Source: Streptococcaceae bacterium AM104-57 (GTDB lineage Bacteria; Bacillota; Bacilli; Lactobacillales; Streptococcaceae). From it: DNA of 36,547 bases. A program made the position numbers and the translations under genes. The DNA lies in NCBI GenBank assembly GCA_027659245.1, contig JAQDPW010000024.1:1-36547 (forward strand). The letters are read 5' to 3'. Of this stretch, positions 12,489 through 22,030 are shown one piece after another; within the stretch, counting starts at the first letter, position 1; every line of letters begins with the position of its first letter. The notes under the pieces are model-generated. The model saw nothing but the letters and a program-made list of their open reading frames with translations. It was not told where the DNA came from and did not search any database.

Positions 12489-13334
12489 TTATCTAGACCT
12501 TCTATTTCTACGATAGCCATTTAGTTTATTGTTTTCCCAAAAGCTATTAAAGATTTTTTCTTTGCTTTCGCGGTCAATTTCTAAAAAGTAGGCATAGAGT
12601 AAGTCGATTAAAATCAACATCGGAAGTTGGGCAGAGATTCTCTGGATGTAAGAAGCTTGACTTTGACTGGCTACCAATACAGTTTCCGTAAAGGCTTGGG
12701 TCTCCTTACTAGGCATACTTGTAAAGAGAACGGTCTTAGCCCCCATATCTTGAGCATCAAGTAGACTATCAATGATGGACGGAGTTGTTCCTGATAGGGA
12801 GAAGCCAAACACTAAACATTTTTCGTCGATGATACTAGTTGTCCAGGCGAAACCATCTGGATCTGTCAAAGCCTCACAAACGACACCTAGTCTCATGAAA
12901 CGTAATTTCATCTCACGCGCAACGAGTCCAGAACTTCCAGTACCAAAAAAATAGACGCGTTCTGATTGTTCAATCATTTGGGCAATGCGCTCCAGTTGGT
13001 CATCATCAATCAATTCTTGTGTCATTTCTCGGATATTTGTATAGCTCCTCAAGACTCTTTGAGTCAAAGGATTCATATCCTGTTGTGGGACTGAAAGGTT
13101 GTCAATTTGTTGTAGGTATTTGAAAATGAATTCCCGATAGCCCGTAAAGCCACATTTTTTGGCAAAACGAGTGAGAGCAGCCTGAGAAATATGAAGTTTT
13201 TGAGTGACCTGCTGAGAAGACAAGTCATCATGAATGGTATCTGCCTGCAAAAAATAGCGGGCAATCTCTTGCTCTAAATCGGTCATTTCTTCAAAGTGAA
13301 GATCAATAATCGTAGAGATGTCTTGCTTGTTCAT
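12489..13334 (-). CDS. nanR: RpiR/MurR-family regulator, NanR
   Basis: A 281-residue regulator with an N-terminal HTH_6 domain (about residues 1-80, with the helix-turn-helix at QQVTQKLHISQAALTRFAKKCGF) and a C-terminal SIS phosphosugar-binding domain (about 120-260, VYFFGTGSSGLVA and VFGFSLSGTTPSII). It reads away from pbp2b and sits at the end of the nan cluster. The probable effector is ManNAc-6-P or a related amino-sugar phosphate, by analogy with NanR of other bacteria. The ATG has AAAGGAGT upstream. The IS630-type element has been inserted between it and the operon it likely controls. Confidence 0.88.
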   Translation of the reverse strand: MNKQDISTIIDLHFEEMTDLEQEIARYFLQADTIHDDLSSQQVTQKLHISQAALTRFAKKCGFTGYREFIFKYLQQIDNLSVPQQDMNPLTQRVLRSYTNIREMTQELIDDDQLERIAQMIEQSERVYFFGTGSSGLVAREMKLRFMRLGVVCEALTDPDGFAWTTSIIDEKCLVFGFSLSGTTPSIIDSLLDAQDMGAKTVLFTSMPSKETQAFTETVLVASQSQASYIQRISAQLPMLILIDLLYAYFLEIDRESKEKIFNSFWENNKLNGYRRNRRSR

Positions 13335-13405
13335 GGGACTCCTTTGTAGCTATTTGTCAAATTTTATTGATAAAAAATCCAGCAAATAATATAGCGCTTA
13401 CTTCT

Positions 13406-13414
13406 ATTATACCA
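13406..13414 (-). promoter_or_regulatory. nanR promoter, extended -10
   Basis: On the minus strand the sequence reads TGGTATAAT, an extended -10 box, about 75 bases before the nanR start. The -35 region is weak, as usual for TGN promoters. It is back-to-back with the pbp2b promoter. Confidence 0.65.
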
Positions 13415-13480
13415 TAGATGCTTTGTTTTTGGATAAAAAGGAAAAGTCTTTTCTTTTTCCATAATTTTCTCTTTAAATTA

Positions 13481-13489
13481 TGGTACAAT
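13481..13489 (+). promoter_or_regulatory. pbp2b promoter, extended -10
   Basis: TGGTACAAT is an extended -10 box 39 bases before the pbp2b ATG. The -35 region is poor, which is acceptable for an extended -10 promoter. Confidence 0.6.
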
Positions 13490-13527
13490 GAAGAGTAAGA
13501 TTTTGATTAGAAACGAGATTGATTTGT

Positions 13528-15570
13528 ATGAGAAAATTCAACAGCCATTCGATACCGACTCGGCTTAATTTATTGTTTGCGATCGTTATTTTGCTCTTCA
13601 TGACAATCATTGGTCGCTTGCTCTATATGCAAGTCGTGAACAAAGATTTTTATGAAGCTAAGTTAGCATCTGCTAGTCAGACGCGCGTTACAACAGGTTC
13701 TGCTCGTGGAGAAATCTATGATGCAGCTGGAAAACCTTTGGTGGAAAATACGGTTAAACAAGTAGTTGCTTTCACACGAAGCAATAAGATGACAGCGACT
13801 GATTTAAAGGATATTTCTACTAAACTATTAACTTATGTGACGGTATCCTCTCCAGATTTGACAGAACGTCAAATTGCTGACTATTATCTAGCTGATCCAG
13901 CAGTTTATAAAAAAACGGTAGAGGCCCTACCCAAAGATAAGCGTTTTGATTCTGATGGTAATCAACTTTCTGAATCGGATCTTTATAACAATGCTGTTGA
14001 GAGTGTTAGCTCTAGCCAAACTAATTATACAGAGGATGAAAAGAAGGCTATTTATCTCTTTAGTCAGCTCAATGCAGTTGGAAATTTTGCAACAGGCAAT
14101 ATCCAAACAGATCCTTTAAGTGATACTCAAGTCGCTCTAATCGCCTCTGCATCTAAAGAGTTGCCTGGGATTAGCATCTCTACCTCGTGGGATCGCAAGG
14201 TCCTTGAAACCTCTCTTGCTTCTATAGTGGGAAGTGTTTCAAGTGAAAAGTCAGGTCTTCCAGCTGAGGAAGTAGATGCCTATCTAAAAAAAGGTTATTC
14301 TCTCAATGACCGTGTTGGAACCTCTTACCTTGAGAAACAATATGAGGAAGTCCTACAAGGGAAACGTACTGTTAAGGAAATTCATCTCGACAAACATGGA
14401 GATATGGAAAGTGTAGAAAATATTGAGGAAGGTAGCAAGGGTAAAAATATCAAACTGACCATTGATTTGGCCTTCCAAGATAGTGTGGATAGCCTTCTGA
14501 AAAGCTATTTTAATTCTGAGCTTGCTAATGGAGGTGCCCAATATTCGGAAGGTGTCTATGCGGTTGCCCTCAATCCTAAGACAGGAGCTGTTCTAGCCAT
14601 GTCAGGGATTAAGCACAATCTGGAATCTGGTGAATTGACTCCAGACTCACTAGGTACAGTGACCAACGTTTTTGTTCCAGGATCTGTCGTTAAGGCAGCT
14701 ACCATCAGTTCAGGTTGGGAAAATGGGGTCTTGTCAGGAAATCAAACCTTGACAGATCAACCAATCGTCTTCCAAAGTTCTGCCCCTATCAATTCCTGGT
14801 ATACCCCTTATTATGGTTCTTTTCCGATTACAGCCGTTGAGGCCTTGGAGTATTCATCCAATACCTACATGGTTCAAACTGCCCTCGGCATCATGGGGCA
14901 AACTTATCAGCCGAATATGACAGTGGGAACCAACAATCTTGAATCTGCCATGGGAAAACTTCGTTCAACCTTTGGTGAATATGGTTTGGGCGTGTCAACA
15001 GGAATTGACCTACCAGATGAGTCAACAGGGTTTATTCCTAAAGACTACGATTTGGCTAACTATCTAAATAATGCCTTCGGACAGTTTGACAACTACACGC
15101 CGATGCAGTTAGCTCAGTATGTAGCAACGATTGCCAATAATGGTGTCCGCTTAGCTCCTCATATCGTGGAAGGAGTCTACGACAACAACGAACAAGGTGG
15201 TCTAGGAGAACTCATTAAGCAAACGGACAGCACAGAAATGAATAAGATTAATATTTCTGAGTCTGACATGTCTATCTTGCAACAAGGCTTTTACCAAGTA
15301 TCGCACGGGACAAGTGCTCTCACGACAGGTCGCGCCTTTTCAAATGGGGCAGCAGTCTCTATCAGTGGGAAAACCGGTACAGCCGAAAGTTATGTCAATG
15401 GTGGTCAAAATTCCGACAATACCAACGCTGTGGCCTATGCACCGACAGATAATCCGCAGATTGCGGTTGCGGTAGTATTCCCGCATAATACGAATCTAAC
15501 TAATGGTGTTGGACCTTCGATTGCTCGCGACATTATCAATCTATACAACCAACACCATCCAATGAACTAG
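13528..15570 (+). CDS. pbp2b: penicillin-binding protein 2b, elongasome transpeptidase
   Basis: An essential class B transpeptidase for peripheral peptidoglycan synthesis and a main beta-lactam target. The ATG at 13528 gives 680 residues, the pneumococcal length; a TTG three codons upstream is unlikely. Parts: cytoplasmic tail, one membrane anchor ([20 protein letters not shown]), the dimerisation domain, then the transpeptidase domain with S386VVK, S443SN and K615TG at exactly the pneumococcal positions. Thr446, often Ala in resistant strains, is kept. Residue 476 is Gly where I recall Glu in the penicillin-susceptible pneumococcal reference. Many other positions differ from pneumococcus, as expected for a commensal allele. 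recR follows after 10 bases. Confidence 0.95.
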   Translation: MRKFNSHSIPTRLNLLFAIVILLFMTIIGRLLYMQVVNKDFYEAKLASASQTRVTTGSARGEIYDAAGKPLVENTVKQVVAFTRSNKMTATDLKDISTKLLTYVTVSSPDLTERQIADYYLADPAVYKKTVEALPKDKRFDSDGNQLSESDLYNNAVESVSSSQTNYTEDEKKAIYLFSQLNAVGNFATGNIQTDPLSDTQVALIASASKELPGISISTSWDRKVLETSLASIVGSVSSEKSGLPAEEVDAYLKKGYSLNDRVGTSYLEKQYEEVLQGKRTVKEIHLDKHGDMESVENIEEGSKGKNIKLTIDLAFQDSVDSLLKSYFNSELANGGAQYSEGVYAVALNPKTGAVLAMSGIKHNLESGELTPDSLGTVTNVFVPGSVVKAATISSGWENGVLSGNQTLTDQPIVFQSSAPINSWYTPYYGSFPITAVEALEYSSNTYMVQTALGIMGQTYQPNMTVGTNNLESAMGKLRSTFGEYGLGVSTGIDLPDESTGFIPKDYDLANYLNNAFGQFDNYTPMQLAQYVATIANNGVRLAPHIVEGVYDNNEQGGLGELIKQTDSTEMNKINISESDMSILQQGFYQVSHGTSALTTGRAFSNGAAVSISGKTGTAESYVNGGQNSDNTNAVAYAPTDNPQIAVAVVFPHNTNLTNGVGPSIARDIINLYNQHHPMN

Positions 15571-15580
15571 AAAGGAAGCC

Positions 15581-16177
15581 ATGCTTTACCCAACACCTAT
15601 AGCTAAGCTGATTGACAGTTATTCTAAACTTCCAGGTATCGGGATTAAGACAGCTACCCGACTGGCCTTTTATACCATTGGGATGTCTGATGACGATGTC
15701 AATGAATTTGCCAAAAATCTTCTAGCAGCTAAACGAGAATTGACCTATTGTTCGATTTGCGGACGTTTGACGGATGATGATCCATGTTCAATCTGTACGG
15801 ATCCTAGCCGTGACCAATCAACTATCTTGGTTTTGGAGGATAGTCGCGATGTCGCTGCTATGGAAAATATCCAAGAATACCACGGACTCTATCATGTCCT
15901 ACACGGCTTGATTTCACCAATGAATGGCATTAGCCCAGATGATATCAATCTTAAGAGTCTTATGACTCGTCTCATGGATAGCGAGGTTTCAGAGGTCATC
16001 GTTGCGACCAATGCCACTGCTGATGGTGAGGCGACTTCTATGTATCTCTCTCGCTTGCTCAAACCTGCAGGGATCAAGGTTACTCGTCTAGCACGAGGTC
16101 TAGCAGTGGGAGCTGATATCGAGTATGCGGATGAAGTAACACTCTTAAGAGCCATCGAAAATCGTACCGAACTCTAG
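15581..16177 (+). CDS. recR: recombination protein RecR
   Basis: A 198-residue DNA-binding protein of the RecFOR gap-repair pathway. Seen: the N-terminal helix-hairpin-helix ([18 protein letters not shown]), the C4 zinc finger ([16 protein letters not shown]) and the Toprim domain starting [15 protein letters not shown]. It starts 10 bases after the pbp2b stop with AAAGGAAG, so it is co-transcribed with it, the order usual in streptococci. A terminator follows 57 bases after the stop. Confidence 0.96.
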   Translation: MLYPTPIAKLIDSYSKLPGIGIKTATRLAFYTIGMSDDDVNEFAKNLLAAKRELTYCSICGRLTDDDPCSICTDPSRDQSTILVLEDSRDVAAMENIQEYHGLYHVLHGLISPMNGISPDDINLKSLMTRLMDSEVSEVIVATNATADGEATSMYLSRLLKPAGIKVTRLARGLAVGADIEYADEVTLLRAIENRTEL

Positions 16178-16233
16178 TCTATGAGGTTCAATCGCTAAAT
16201 AATTAGCTAGCAGGTATAAAATTTTAAGAACAC

Positions 16234-16266
16234 AGAGACTGGACCATTTTTCTTCTAGTCTCTTTT
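16234..16266 (+). terminator. terminator after recR
   Basis: AGAGACTGGA (16234-16243) pairs with TCTAGTCTCT (16254-16263) with one G-T pair, followed by TTTT. It closes the pbp2b-recR unit. Confidence 0.75.
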
Positions 16267-16306
16267 CTTGTTTTTTGCTGTACAAGTTTAAAAAAAAGGA
16301 CAAATG

Positions 16307-16315
16307 TGATATACT
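16307..16315 (+). promoter_or_regulatory. ddl promoter, extended -10
   Basis: TGATATACT is an extended -10 box 38 bases before the ddl start. The -35 region is not well conserved. Confidence 0.5.
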
Positions 16316-16352
16316 AAAGGACGAGTATTCTATTAGAATTGGAACAAATCAT

Positions 16353-17396
16353 ATGAAACAAACAATTATTCTATTATATGGTGGACGCAGTGCAGAACGT
16401 GAAGTGTCTGTCTTGTCAGCTGAGAGTGTCATGCGTGCGGTCAACTATGATCGTTTCGCAGTCAAAACCTTCTTTATCAGCCAGTCCGGTGATTTCATCA
16501 AAACCCAAGAATTTACCCAAACTCCTGGGCAGGATGAACGTCTCATGACCAATGCGACTATTGATTGGGACAAGAAAATTGCTCCAAGTGCTATCTATGA
16601 AGAAGGCGCAGTGGTCTTTCCAGTTCTTCATGGACCTATGGGAGAAGACGGTTCCGTTCAAGGTTTCTTAGAAGTCTTGAAAATGCCTTATGTTGGTTGC
16701 AACATCTTGTCTTCAAGTCTTGCCATGGATAAGATTACTACCAAGCGTGTTTTGGAGTCTGCTGGGATTGCCCAAGTCCCTTACGTAGCGATTGTTGAAG
16801 GTGATGATTTGACTTCTAAGATTGCTGAAGTTGAAGACAAATTAACCTATCCAGTTTTCACAAAACCGTCAAATATGGGTTCTAGTGTTGGGATTTCTAA
16901 GTCTGAAAATAAAGAGGAACTCCATCAAGCTCTAGAGCTTGCCTTCAAGTACGATAGTCGTGTCTTGGTAGAACAAGGGGTAAATGCCCGTGAAATCGAG
17001 GTTGGACTTTTAGGAAACTATGATGTCAAGAGCACTCTTCCTGGTGAAGTTGTCAAAGACGTAGCCTTCTATGACTATGATGCCAAATATATCGATAACA
17101 AAATTACTATGGATATCCCAGCTAAGATTAGCGATGATGTGATATCGGTTATGCGCAAGAATGCCGAAACTGCCTTCCGTGCTATCGGTGGACTTGGATT
17201 GTCGCGTTGCGACTTCTTCTATACAGATAAGGGAGAAGTTTTTCTAAATGAGTTAAATACGATGCCAGGCTTCACCCAATGGTCTATGTATCCTTTGCTT
17301 TGGGACAATATGGGGATTAGCTATCCAGAACTAATCGAGCGTTTGGTTGATCTTGCTAAGGAAAGTTTTGACAAGCGTGAAGCGCACCTATTGTAA
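16353..17396 (+). CDS. ddl: D-alanine--D-alanine ligase
   Basis: An ATP-grasp enzyme that joins two D-Ala residues for the peptidoglycan stem peptide. The ATG at 16353 gives 347 residues, the pneumococcal length; the frame is open further upstream but without family sequence. Visible are the start [15 protein letters not shown], the [15 protein letters not shown] block, the ATP-binding lysine region [17 protein letters not shown] and the metal-binding [10 protein letters not shown]. The D-Ala binding loop has TQWSMYP rather than a depsipeptide ligase signature. murF follows, separated by a terminator. Confidence 0.96.
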   Translation: MKQTIILLYGGRSAEREVSVLSAESVMRAVNYDRFAVKTFFISQSGDFIKTQEFTQTPGQDERLMTNATIDWDKKIAPSAIYEEGAVVFPVLHGPMGEDGSVQGFLEVLKMPYVGCNILSSSLAMDKITTKRVLESAGIAQVPYVAIVEGDDLTSKIAEVEDKLTYPVFTKPSNMGSSVGISKSENKEELHQALELAFKYDSRVLVEQGVNAREIEVGLLGNYDVKSTLPGEVVKDVAFYDYDAKYIDNKITMDIPAKISDDVISVMRKNAETAFRAIGGLGLSRCDFFYTDKGEVFLNELNTMPGFTQWSMYPLLWDNMGISYPELIERLVDLAKESFDKREAHLL

Positions 17397-17408
17397 AGAC
17401 AGACATAA

Positions 17409-17437
17409 GGGCGGGAAGAGACTTCTTGCCCCTTTTT
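17409..17437 (+). terminator. terminator between ddl and murF
   Basis: GGGCGGGAA (17409-17417) pairs with TTCTTGCCC (17423-17431) with two G-T pairs and a 5-base loop, followed by CTTTTT. The murF ribosome site AAAGGAG begins right behind it, so part of the murF message probably comes from read-through. Confidence 0.75.
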
Positions 17438-17449
17438 AAAGGAGTAAAT

Positions 17450-18820
17450 ATGAAACTTACGATTCACGAAGTTGCGCGTGCTGTCGGTGCAAAAAATGAT
17501 GTGACAAGCTATGCGGACAGCCCTCTAGTCAAGGCAGAGTTTGATAGTCGTTTGATTGCTGAGGGGGATTTGTTTATTCCTCTCAAGGGAGCGCGTGATG
17601 GTCATGATTTTATCGAGACAGCCTTTGAAAATGGCGCTGCTGTAACTCTATCAGAGAAGGAAGTAGCAGATCATCCTTACATTTTAGTAGAGGATGTTTT
17701 GACAGCCTTTCAAGCTCTCGCAGCCTACTACCTTCAAAAGACAGGAGTAGATGTCTTTGCTGTTACAGGTTCAAATGGGAAGACAACGACCAAGGATATG
17801 TTAGCCCATTTACTTTCTACAAGCTACAAAACCTACAAAACACAAGGGAACTACAATAACGAGATTGGACTACCTTATACAGTTCTCCATATGCCAGATG
17901 ATACTGAAAAGTTAGTCTTGGAAATGGGGCAGGATCATTTAGGAGATATCCATCTTTTATCTGAACTGGCTCATCCAAAGACAGCTATTGTGACTTTAGT
18001 TGGGGAAGCCCATTTGGCCTTCTTTAAGGACCGTTCAGAGATTGCCAAAGGTAAATTACAGATTGCTGATGGTATGGAGAAAGGTAGCTTACTTTTGGCG
18101 CCATCTGATCCCATTGTAGAGGATTATCTACCTGCTGATAAAAAAGTAGTTCGTTTTGGTCCAGGTGCAGAACTAGAAATTACAGACTTAATAGAGCGTA
18201 AGGATAGCCTGACTTTCAAGGCTAATTTCTTGGAGCAAGCTATTGATTTGCCAGTAACTGGTAAGTACAATGCGACCAATGCTATGATAGCTTCTTACGT
18301 TGCCCTGCAAGAAGGAGAGACGGAGGAGCAGATTGGTCAAGCCTTCCAAAATCTAGAGTTGACCCGCAATCGTACCGAGTGGAAAAAAGCTGCCAATGGA
18401 GCAGATATCTTATCAGATGTCTACAATGCCAACCCAACAGCCATGAAGTTGATTTTAGAAACTTTCTCTGCTATCCCAGCCAATGAAGGTGGCAAGAAAC
18501 TCGCAGTTCTGGCGGACATGAAAGAACTTGGAGACCAGTCTGTCCAACTTCACAATCAGATGATTTTGAGTCTTTCTCCAGATGTCCTTGATACTGTTAT
18601 TTTCTACGGTGAAGATATCGCTGACTTGGCTCAGTTAGCTAGTCAAATGTTCCCAATCGGTCATGTTTACTACTTCAAGAAAACAGTTGAAGAAGACCAG
18701 TTTGAAGCTATGGTCAAGCAGGTCAAGGAAAGTCTTGGAGCACATGACCAGATTTTGCTTAAAGGTTCGAACTCTATGAATCTAGCCAAGTTAGTAGAAA
18801 ATTTGCAAGAAGAAGACTAA
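17450..18820 (+). CDS. murF: UDP-MurNAc-tripeptide--D-Ala-D-Ala ligase MurF
   Basis: It adds the D-Ala-D-Ala made by Ddl to the UDP-MurNAc tripeptide. The ATG at 17450 has AAAGGAG seven bases upstream and gives 456 residues. Three Mur ligase domains are visible: the N-terminal substrate domain (DSRLIAEGDLFIPLKGARDGHDF), the central ATPase (FAVTGSNGKTTTKDM P-loop, then QGNYNNEIGLPYT) and the C-terminal domain (SDVYNANPTAMKLIL). It follows ddl directly, a functional pair. Confidence 0.96.
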   Translation: MKLTIHEVARAVGAKNDVTSYADSPLVKAEFDSRLIAEGDLFIPLKGARDGHDFIETAFENGAAVTLSEKEVADHPYILVEDVLTAFQALAAYYLQKTGVDVFAVTGSNGKTTTKDMLAHLLSTSYKTYKTQGNYNNEIGLPYTVLHMPDDTEKLVLEMGQDHLGDIHLLSELAHPKTAIVTLVGEAHLAFFKDRSEIAKGKLQIADGMEKGSLLLAPSDPIVEDYLPADKKVVRFGPGAELEITDLIERKDSLTFKANFLEQAIDLPVTGKYNATNAMIASYVALQEGETEEQIGQAFQNLELTRNRTEWKKAANGADILSDVYNANPTAMKLILETFSAIPANEGGKKLAVLADMKELGDQSVQLHNQMILSLSPDVLDTVIFYGEDIADLAQLASQMFPIGHVYYFKKTVEEDQFEAMVKQVKESLGAHDQILLKGSNSMNLAKLVENLQEED

Positions 18821-18966
18821 TGTTCTTCGATAAGAAAAATTTTTCAAGAGTAAATTTATCTTGAAGGATTAGCTTCTTTGGAACACAAAAATATAAGAAA
18901 TAAATGTAAGCTAGGCTCTATAAAAATCAGTAAGAGATTGGCTTATATGAAAATGAGGAAAGTTAC

Positions 18967-19674
18967 ATGAATTTTTGGGATGCTTTATTTAGCACGCAGC
19001 CGACGGAGCCACCCCAATTTGACCTTCTTTGGTATGGAAGTCTATTTACTTTATTGGCATTGACTGTATTTCTTGCCTATCGTTATGGTGAGAAAAAAGT
19101 CTGTCAGCGATTTTTCCAGATTTTGCAGGCGGTGCAGTTAATCCTGCTCTACGGATGGTATTTGGTTAATCAGATGCCTTTGACAGAAAGTCTACCCTTT
19201 TATCATTGCCGTTTGGCTATGTTTGTAGTGCTTTTGACCCCGGGTGTCTCTAGAGTCAAGCAGTATTTTGCTGTATTGGGAACCTTTGGAACTTTGGCAG
19301 CTTTTATTTATCCAGTGCCAGATCCCTATCCCTTCCCCCACATTGCCATCCTGTCCTTTATTTTCGGACACTTAGCTCTCTTTGGAAATTCCTTGATTTA
19401 TCTCCTGAAGGACTACGATGCTAGTTTACTGGATTTCAAACGAATCCTAATTATCACGTCTTCGCTCAATGCCTTGATTTTCATGGTCAATTTAGTAACA
19501 GGTGGAGATTATGGATTTTTGACAAGACCACCATTGGTTGGAGACCACGGTCGTTTGATCAATTATCTAGTGGTAACGCTATTCTTGACTTGCGCTATTT
19601 ACTTAGTCTCTAAAATTTTTCAAACAATCCTTCAGGAACAGGCAGAAAAAAGGTTGAGAATCTGGCAGAAATAA
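18967..19674 (+). CDS. TIGR02206 (YwaF-type) membrane protein
   Basis: A 235-residue protein with about six membrane helices. Conserved features are the PFYHCRLAM segment after the third helix and the VPDPYPFPHIAILSFIFGHLAL segment, typical of the TIGR02206 family. The function is unknown. It has GAGGAAAG before the start and ends 20 bases before the rplM promoter. In the pneumococcal genome as I recall it, the homologue also precedes rplM-rpsI, but that block is not next to murF. Confidence 0.85.
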   Translation: MNFWDALFSTQPTEPPQFDLLWYGSLFTLLALTVFLAYRYGEKKVCQRFFQILQAVQLILLYGWYLVNQMPLTESLPFYHCRLAMFVVLLTPGVSRVKQYFAVLGTFGTLAAFIYPVPDPYPFPHIAILSFIFGHLALFGNSLIYLLKDYDASLLDFKRILIITSSLNALIFMVNLVTGGDYGFLTRPPLVGDHGRLINYLVVTLFLTCAIYLVSKIFQTILQEQAEKRLRIWQK

Positions 19675-19694
19675 AAAAATATTTTCCCAATCTC

Positions 19695-19724
19695 TTGACT
19701 TTTATCTGAGAATTTTGATACAAT
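19695..19724 (+). promoter_or_regulatory. rplM-rpsI promoter
   Basis: TTGACT (19695-19700), an 18-base spacer and TACAAT (19719-19724), preceded by TGA, form a strong promoter. Transcription would start about 19731, just before the L13 leader. Confidence 0.8.
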
Positions 19725-19735
19725 AGTAGACGGTA

Positions 19736-19808
19736 TTGTTTACCCCATTTGTAAGGCCCCGGAACCTTTCAAATAACTTGCGGACCGGAACATCCGCCCT
19801 GTAAACAA
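19736..19808 (+). ncRNA. L13 ribosomal protein leader
   Basis: The outer stem TTGTTTAC (19736-19743) with GTAAACAA (19801-19808) encloses a conserved-looking multi-stem region with GGCCCCGGAACC and GCGGACCGGAACATCCGC, where GCGGA and TCCGC pair. Position, size and these sequence blocks match the Firmicutes L13 leader family (Rfam L13_leader). It is thought to let ribosomal protein L13 control its own operon. The rplM ribosome site lies 15 bases after the structure. Confidence 0.8.
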
Positions 19809-19833
19809 AAACGATATTCATATAGGAGAAATC

Positions 19834-20280
19834 ATGAACAAAACTACATTCATGGCTAAACCAGGCCAAGTAGAACGCAAATGGTACGTTGTTGACGCAA
19901 CTGATGTACCTCTTGGACGCCTTTCAGCAGTTGTTGCTAGCGTACTTCGCGGAAAAAACAAACCAACATTTACACCACACACTGATACAGGTGACTTCGT
20001 AATCGTTATCAATGCTGAAAAAGTTAAATTGACTGGTAAAAAAGCATCTGATAAGATCTACTACACTCACTCAAACCACCCAGGTGGATTGAAATCAATC
20101 TCTGCTGGTGAACTTCGTTCTAAAAATGCAGTTCGTTTGATCGAGAAATCAGTTAAAGGTATGCTTCCACACAATACTCTTGGCCGCGCTCAAGGTATGA
20201 AATTGAAAGTATTCGTTGGAGCTGAGCACACTCACGCTGCACAACAACCAGAAGTTCTTGATATTTCAGGACTTATCTAA
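19834..20280 (+). CDS. rplM: 50S ribosomal protein L13
   Basis: A 148-residue L13 starting [30 protein letters not shown], with the conserved [17 protein letters not shown] and [10 protein letters not shown] blocks. It begins after TAGGAGAAATC and is followed at 18 bases by rpsI. Expression is probably controlled by the L13 leader. Codon use is of the highly expressed type. Confidence 0.98.
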   Translation: MNKTTFMAKPGQVERKWYVVDATDVPLGRLSAVVASVLRGKNKPTFTPHTDTGDFVIVINAEKVKLTGKKASDKIYYTHSNHPGGLKSISAGELRSKNAVRLIEKSVKGMLPHNTLGRAQGMKLKVFVGAEHTHAAQQPEVLDISGLI

Positions 20281-20298
20281 GGAAAGGAACAATAAAGT

Positions 20299-20691
20299 AT
20301 GTCACAAGCACAATATGCAGGTACTGGACGTCGTAAAAACGCTGTTGCACGCGTTCGCCTTGTTCCAGGAACTGGTAAAATCACTGTTAACAAAAAAGAT
20401 GTTGAAGAGTACATCCCACACGCTGACCTTCGTCTTGTCATCAACCAACCATTCGCAGTTACTTCAACTGTAGGTTCATACGACGTTTTCGTTAACGTTG
20501 TAGGTGGTGGATACGCTGGTCAATCAGGAGCTATCCGTCACGGTATCGCTCGTGCCCTTCTTCAAGTAGACCCAGACTTCCGCGATTCATTGAAACGCGC
20601 AGGACTTCTTACACGTGACTCACGTAAAGTTGAACGTAAGAAACCAGGTCTTAAGAAAGCTCGTAAAGCATCACAATTCTCAAAACGTTAA
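20299..20691 (+). CDS. rpsI: 30S ribosomal protein S9
   Basis: A 130-residue S9 ending [12 protein letters not shown], the usual C-terminus that reaches the P-site tRNA. It is preceded by AAGGAAAGG and is the second gene of the L13-S9 operon. The 3' end of this gene has been copied elsewhere in the window with an altered ending (25541-25603). The sequence behind its stop recurs at 25741 and 28246, which marks it as a likely integration site. Confidence 0.98.
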   Translation: MSQAQYAGTGRRKNAVARVRLVPGTGKITVNKKDVEEYIPHADLRLVINQPFAVTSTVGSYDVFVNVVGGGYAGQSGAIRHGIARALLQVDPDFRDSLKRAGLLTRDSRKVERKKPGLKKARKASQFSKR

Positions 20692-20716
20692 TCAATACGA
20701 TTATATCAACGTTTAC

Positions 20717-20752
20717 AGACATTCAAGAATTTACTCTTGGATGTCTTTTTTT
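20717..20752 (+). terminator. rplM-rpsI terminator
   Basis: AGACATTCAAGA (20717-20728) pairs with TCTTGGATGTCT (20735-20746) with one G-T pair and a 6-base loop, followed by TTTTTT. Diverged copies of this region lie at 25741-25806 and 28246-28309. Confidence 0.85.
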
Positions 20753-20796
20753 TATCTGAAAATCAGGAATTTCCCTGAGATTTCCCTGAGTCATAT

Positions 20797-20862
20797 TTTA
20801 GTAAACGTTCTTCGAAAGAATGACTATACTTACAAAGAGCACCTTTCGGGTGTTCTTTTTTA
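20797..20862 (+). repeat. alternative rpsI 3'-end scar with terminator, copy 1
   Basis: The segment begins TTTAGTAAACGT and reads as FSKRSSKE-stop, an alternative end of S9. It is followed by a terminator hairpin (GAGCACC-TTTC-GGGTGTTC and a T-run, 20837-20860). It is the same as 25577-25643 except for one inserted G. Here only the last codons are left, about 105 bases behind the intact rpsI. Together the two copies flank the malolactic gene block. Confidence 0.8.
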
Positions 20863-20973
20863 TTGATATCTTGTAGATTTATAATTGGGAATCTCGTTGA
20901 ATGGTATCAGGGAAATGAAAAATTCGGCGATCATATCCTGTTTCTTCGTACTTTAGTCTAATACCTATAATGT

Positions 20974-21016
20974 AAAAAACTCTAGCTATCAGGTAGTTGA
21001 TAGTTAGAGTTTTTTT
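20974..21016. terminator. bidirectional terminator behind the LysR gene
   Basis: AAAAAACTCTAGCTATCA (20974-20991) pairs with TGATAGTTAGAGTTTTTT (from 20998) over 18 bp with one G-T pair and a 6-base loop. T-runs flank it on both strands. It ends two bases before the regulator stop codon. Confidence 0.85.
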
Positions 21017-21018
21017 TG

Positions 21019-21903
21019 CTATTCATATGATTTAATTAGATTAAATAAGGCTTCTACTTCTGATGATGGTGTAGCTGATTTGAGGTAAGCGTAATAAACT
21101 GTAAATGTAATCTGGTCCTCCGGGATTAGAGGGATTTTTATTAAATCATCATCATCATCTTCATCAGAAAGTGCGATATCAGCCAGTAAACTAAGGCCAA
21201 TCCCTTTCTTTAAAAGTTCTTTAATGATGACAATGTCGTCACTCTTAAAGAATATTTCTGCCTTGTTTTGATGCTTTTGATTAAGTAGTTCAAAAGCTTT
21301 CAGGTGAACAAAGTGTTCGTCTAAAAGTATAAAGGATTGATCTACTAAATCTTCAAAAGTGAGGGAAGGAGCAGTAGCAAGAGGATGGTTCTTAGATAAA
21401 ACGACATACAGTTCTTTATGAAAGAGTTCATGTGTCTCTATTGAAGGATGATTGAGTGGTTCAATCAAGCCGAGTAGGCTTGCATCAAGGTCTCCCTTGA
21501 GGAGAAGATTTAATAACTCTACGGAGCCACCGCGGATCGGGCGTACTTTTTTTAAAAAATCGAACTTATCTTTTTCGTTTAAGGCAGCAAAGAGATACTG
21601 AATGATAATAGGAGGGAATCCTACAGTAGAGTATTGGGCCAAGGAACGATTGATTTCTTTGCGAGTAGAAATAACCTCAGGTAAGATCTTTTCTGTATGC
21701 TTTAGAAGGATTTGCCCTTGAGGAGTGAGTTTGAAGGAACGATGCGAGGGATCGTGGTGAATCAATTTGCAATTAAAAGATTCCTCTAAGCGCTTGATGG
21801 CATAAGAAATAGATGGTTGGCTGACTTTGTGTTGTTTTGCTACTTCCGTATAGGATTGAAGCTGGCAGAGGTCATAAAAATATTGTAGATCTTTTAAATT
21901 CAT
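21019..21903 (-). CDS. mleR: LysR-family regulator, probable MleR
   Basis: A 294-residue LysR-type activator. The N-terminal winged helix-turn-helix (residues 1-60, SYTEVAKQHKVSQPSISYAIKRLEESFNCKLI) is followed by the periplasmic-binding-like effector domain. It lies upstream of, and divergent from, the malolactic enzyme and permease genes, with one XRE gene between. In S. mutans and Oenococcus, MleR-type regulators next to mleS activate malolactic fermentation in response to malate, and the same is inferred here. The region 21904-22016 in front of it probably holds its promoter. Confidence 0.8.
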   Translation of the reverse strand: MNLKDLQYFYDLCQLQSYTEVAKQHKVSQPSISYAIKRLEESFNCKLIHHDPSHRSFKLTPQGQILLKHTEKILPEVISTRKEINRSLAQYSTVGFPPIIIQYLFAALNEKDKFDFLKKVRPIRGGSVELLNLLLKGDLDASLLGLIEPLNHPSIETHELFHKELYVVLSKNHPLATAPSLTFEDLVDQSFILLDEHFVHLKAFELLNQKHQNKAEIFFKSDDIVIIKELLKKGIGLSLLADIALSDEDDDDDLIKIPLIPEDQITFTVYYAYLKSATPSSEVEALFNLIKSYE

Positions 21904-22030
21904 ATGGGCTCACTTTCATTAGTTGGAGAAGGAAAATAAGTGGAAATCACCAGATAAATACTTTTTATCCGTATCCTACAATTTGACTATACGAGTATTC
22001 ACCGGTTAAAATGTAAGTGAGTCAGGGATA

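Noticed and set aside
19736..19808. A T-box or metabolite riboswitch in front of rplM
   Set aside because: The position directly before rplM, the outer TTGTTTAC/GTAAACAA stem and the inner blocks fit the L13 leader, and no T-box sequence is present.
20615..20866. Plus-strand frame overlapping the end of rpsI
   Set aside because: It overlaps rpsI in another frame and runs through the rpsI terminator. The sequence is explained by rpsI and the repeat scar behind it.
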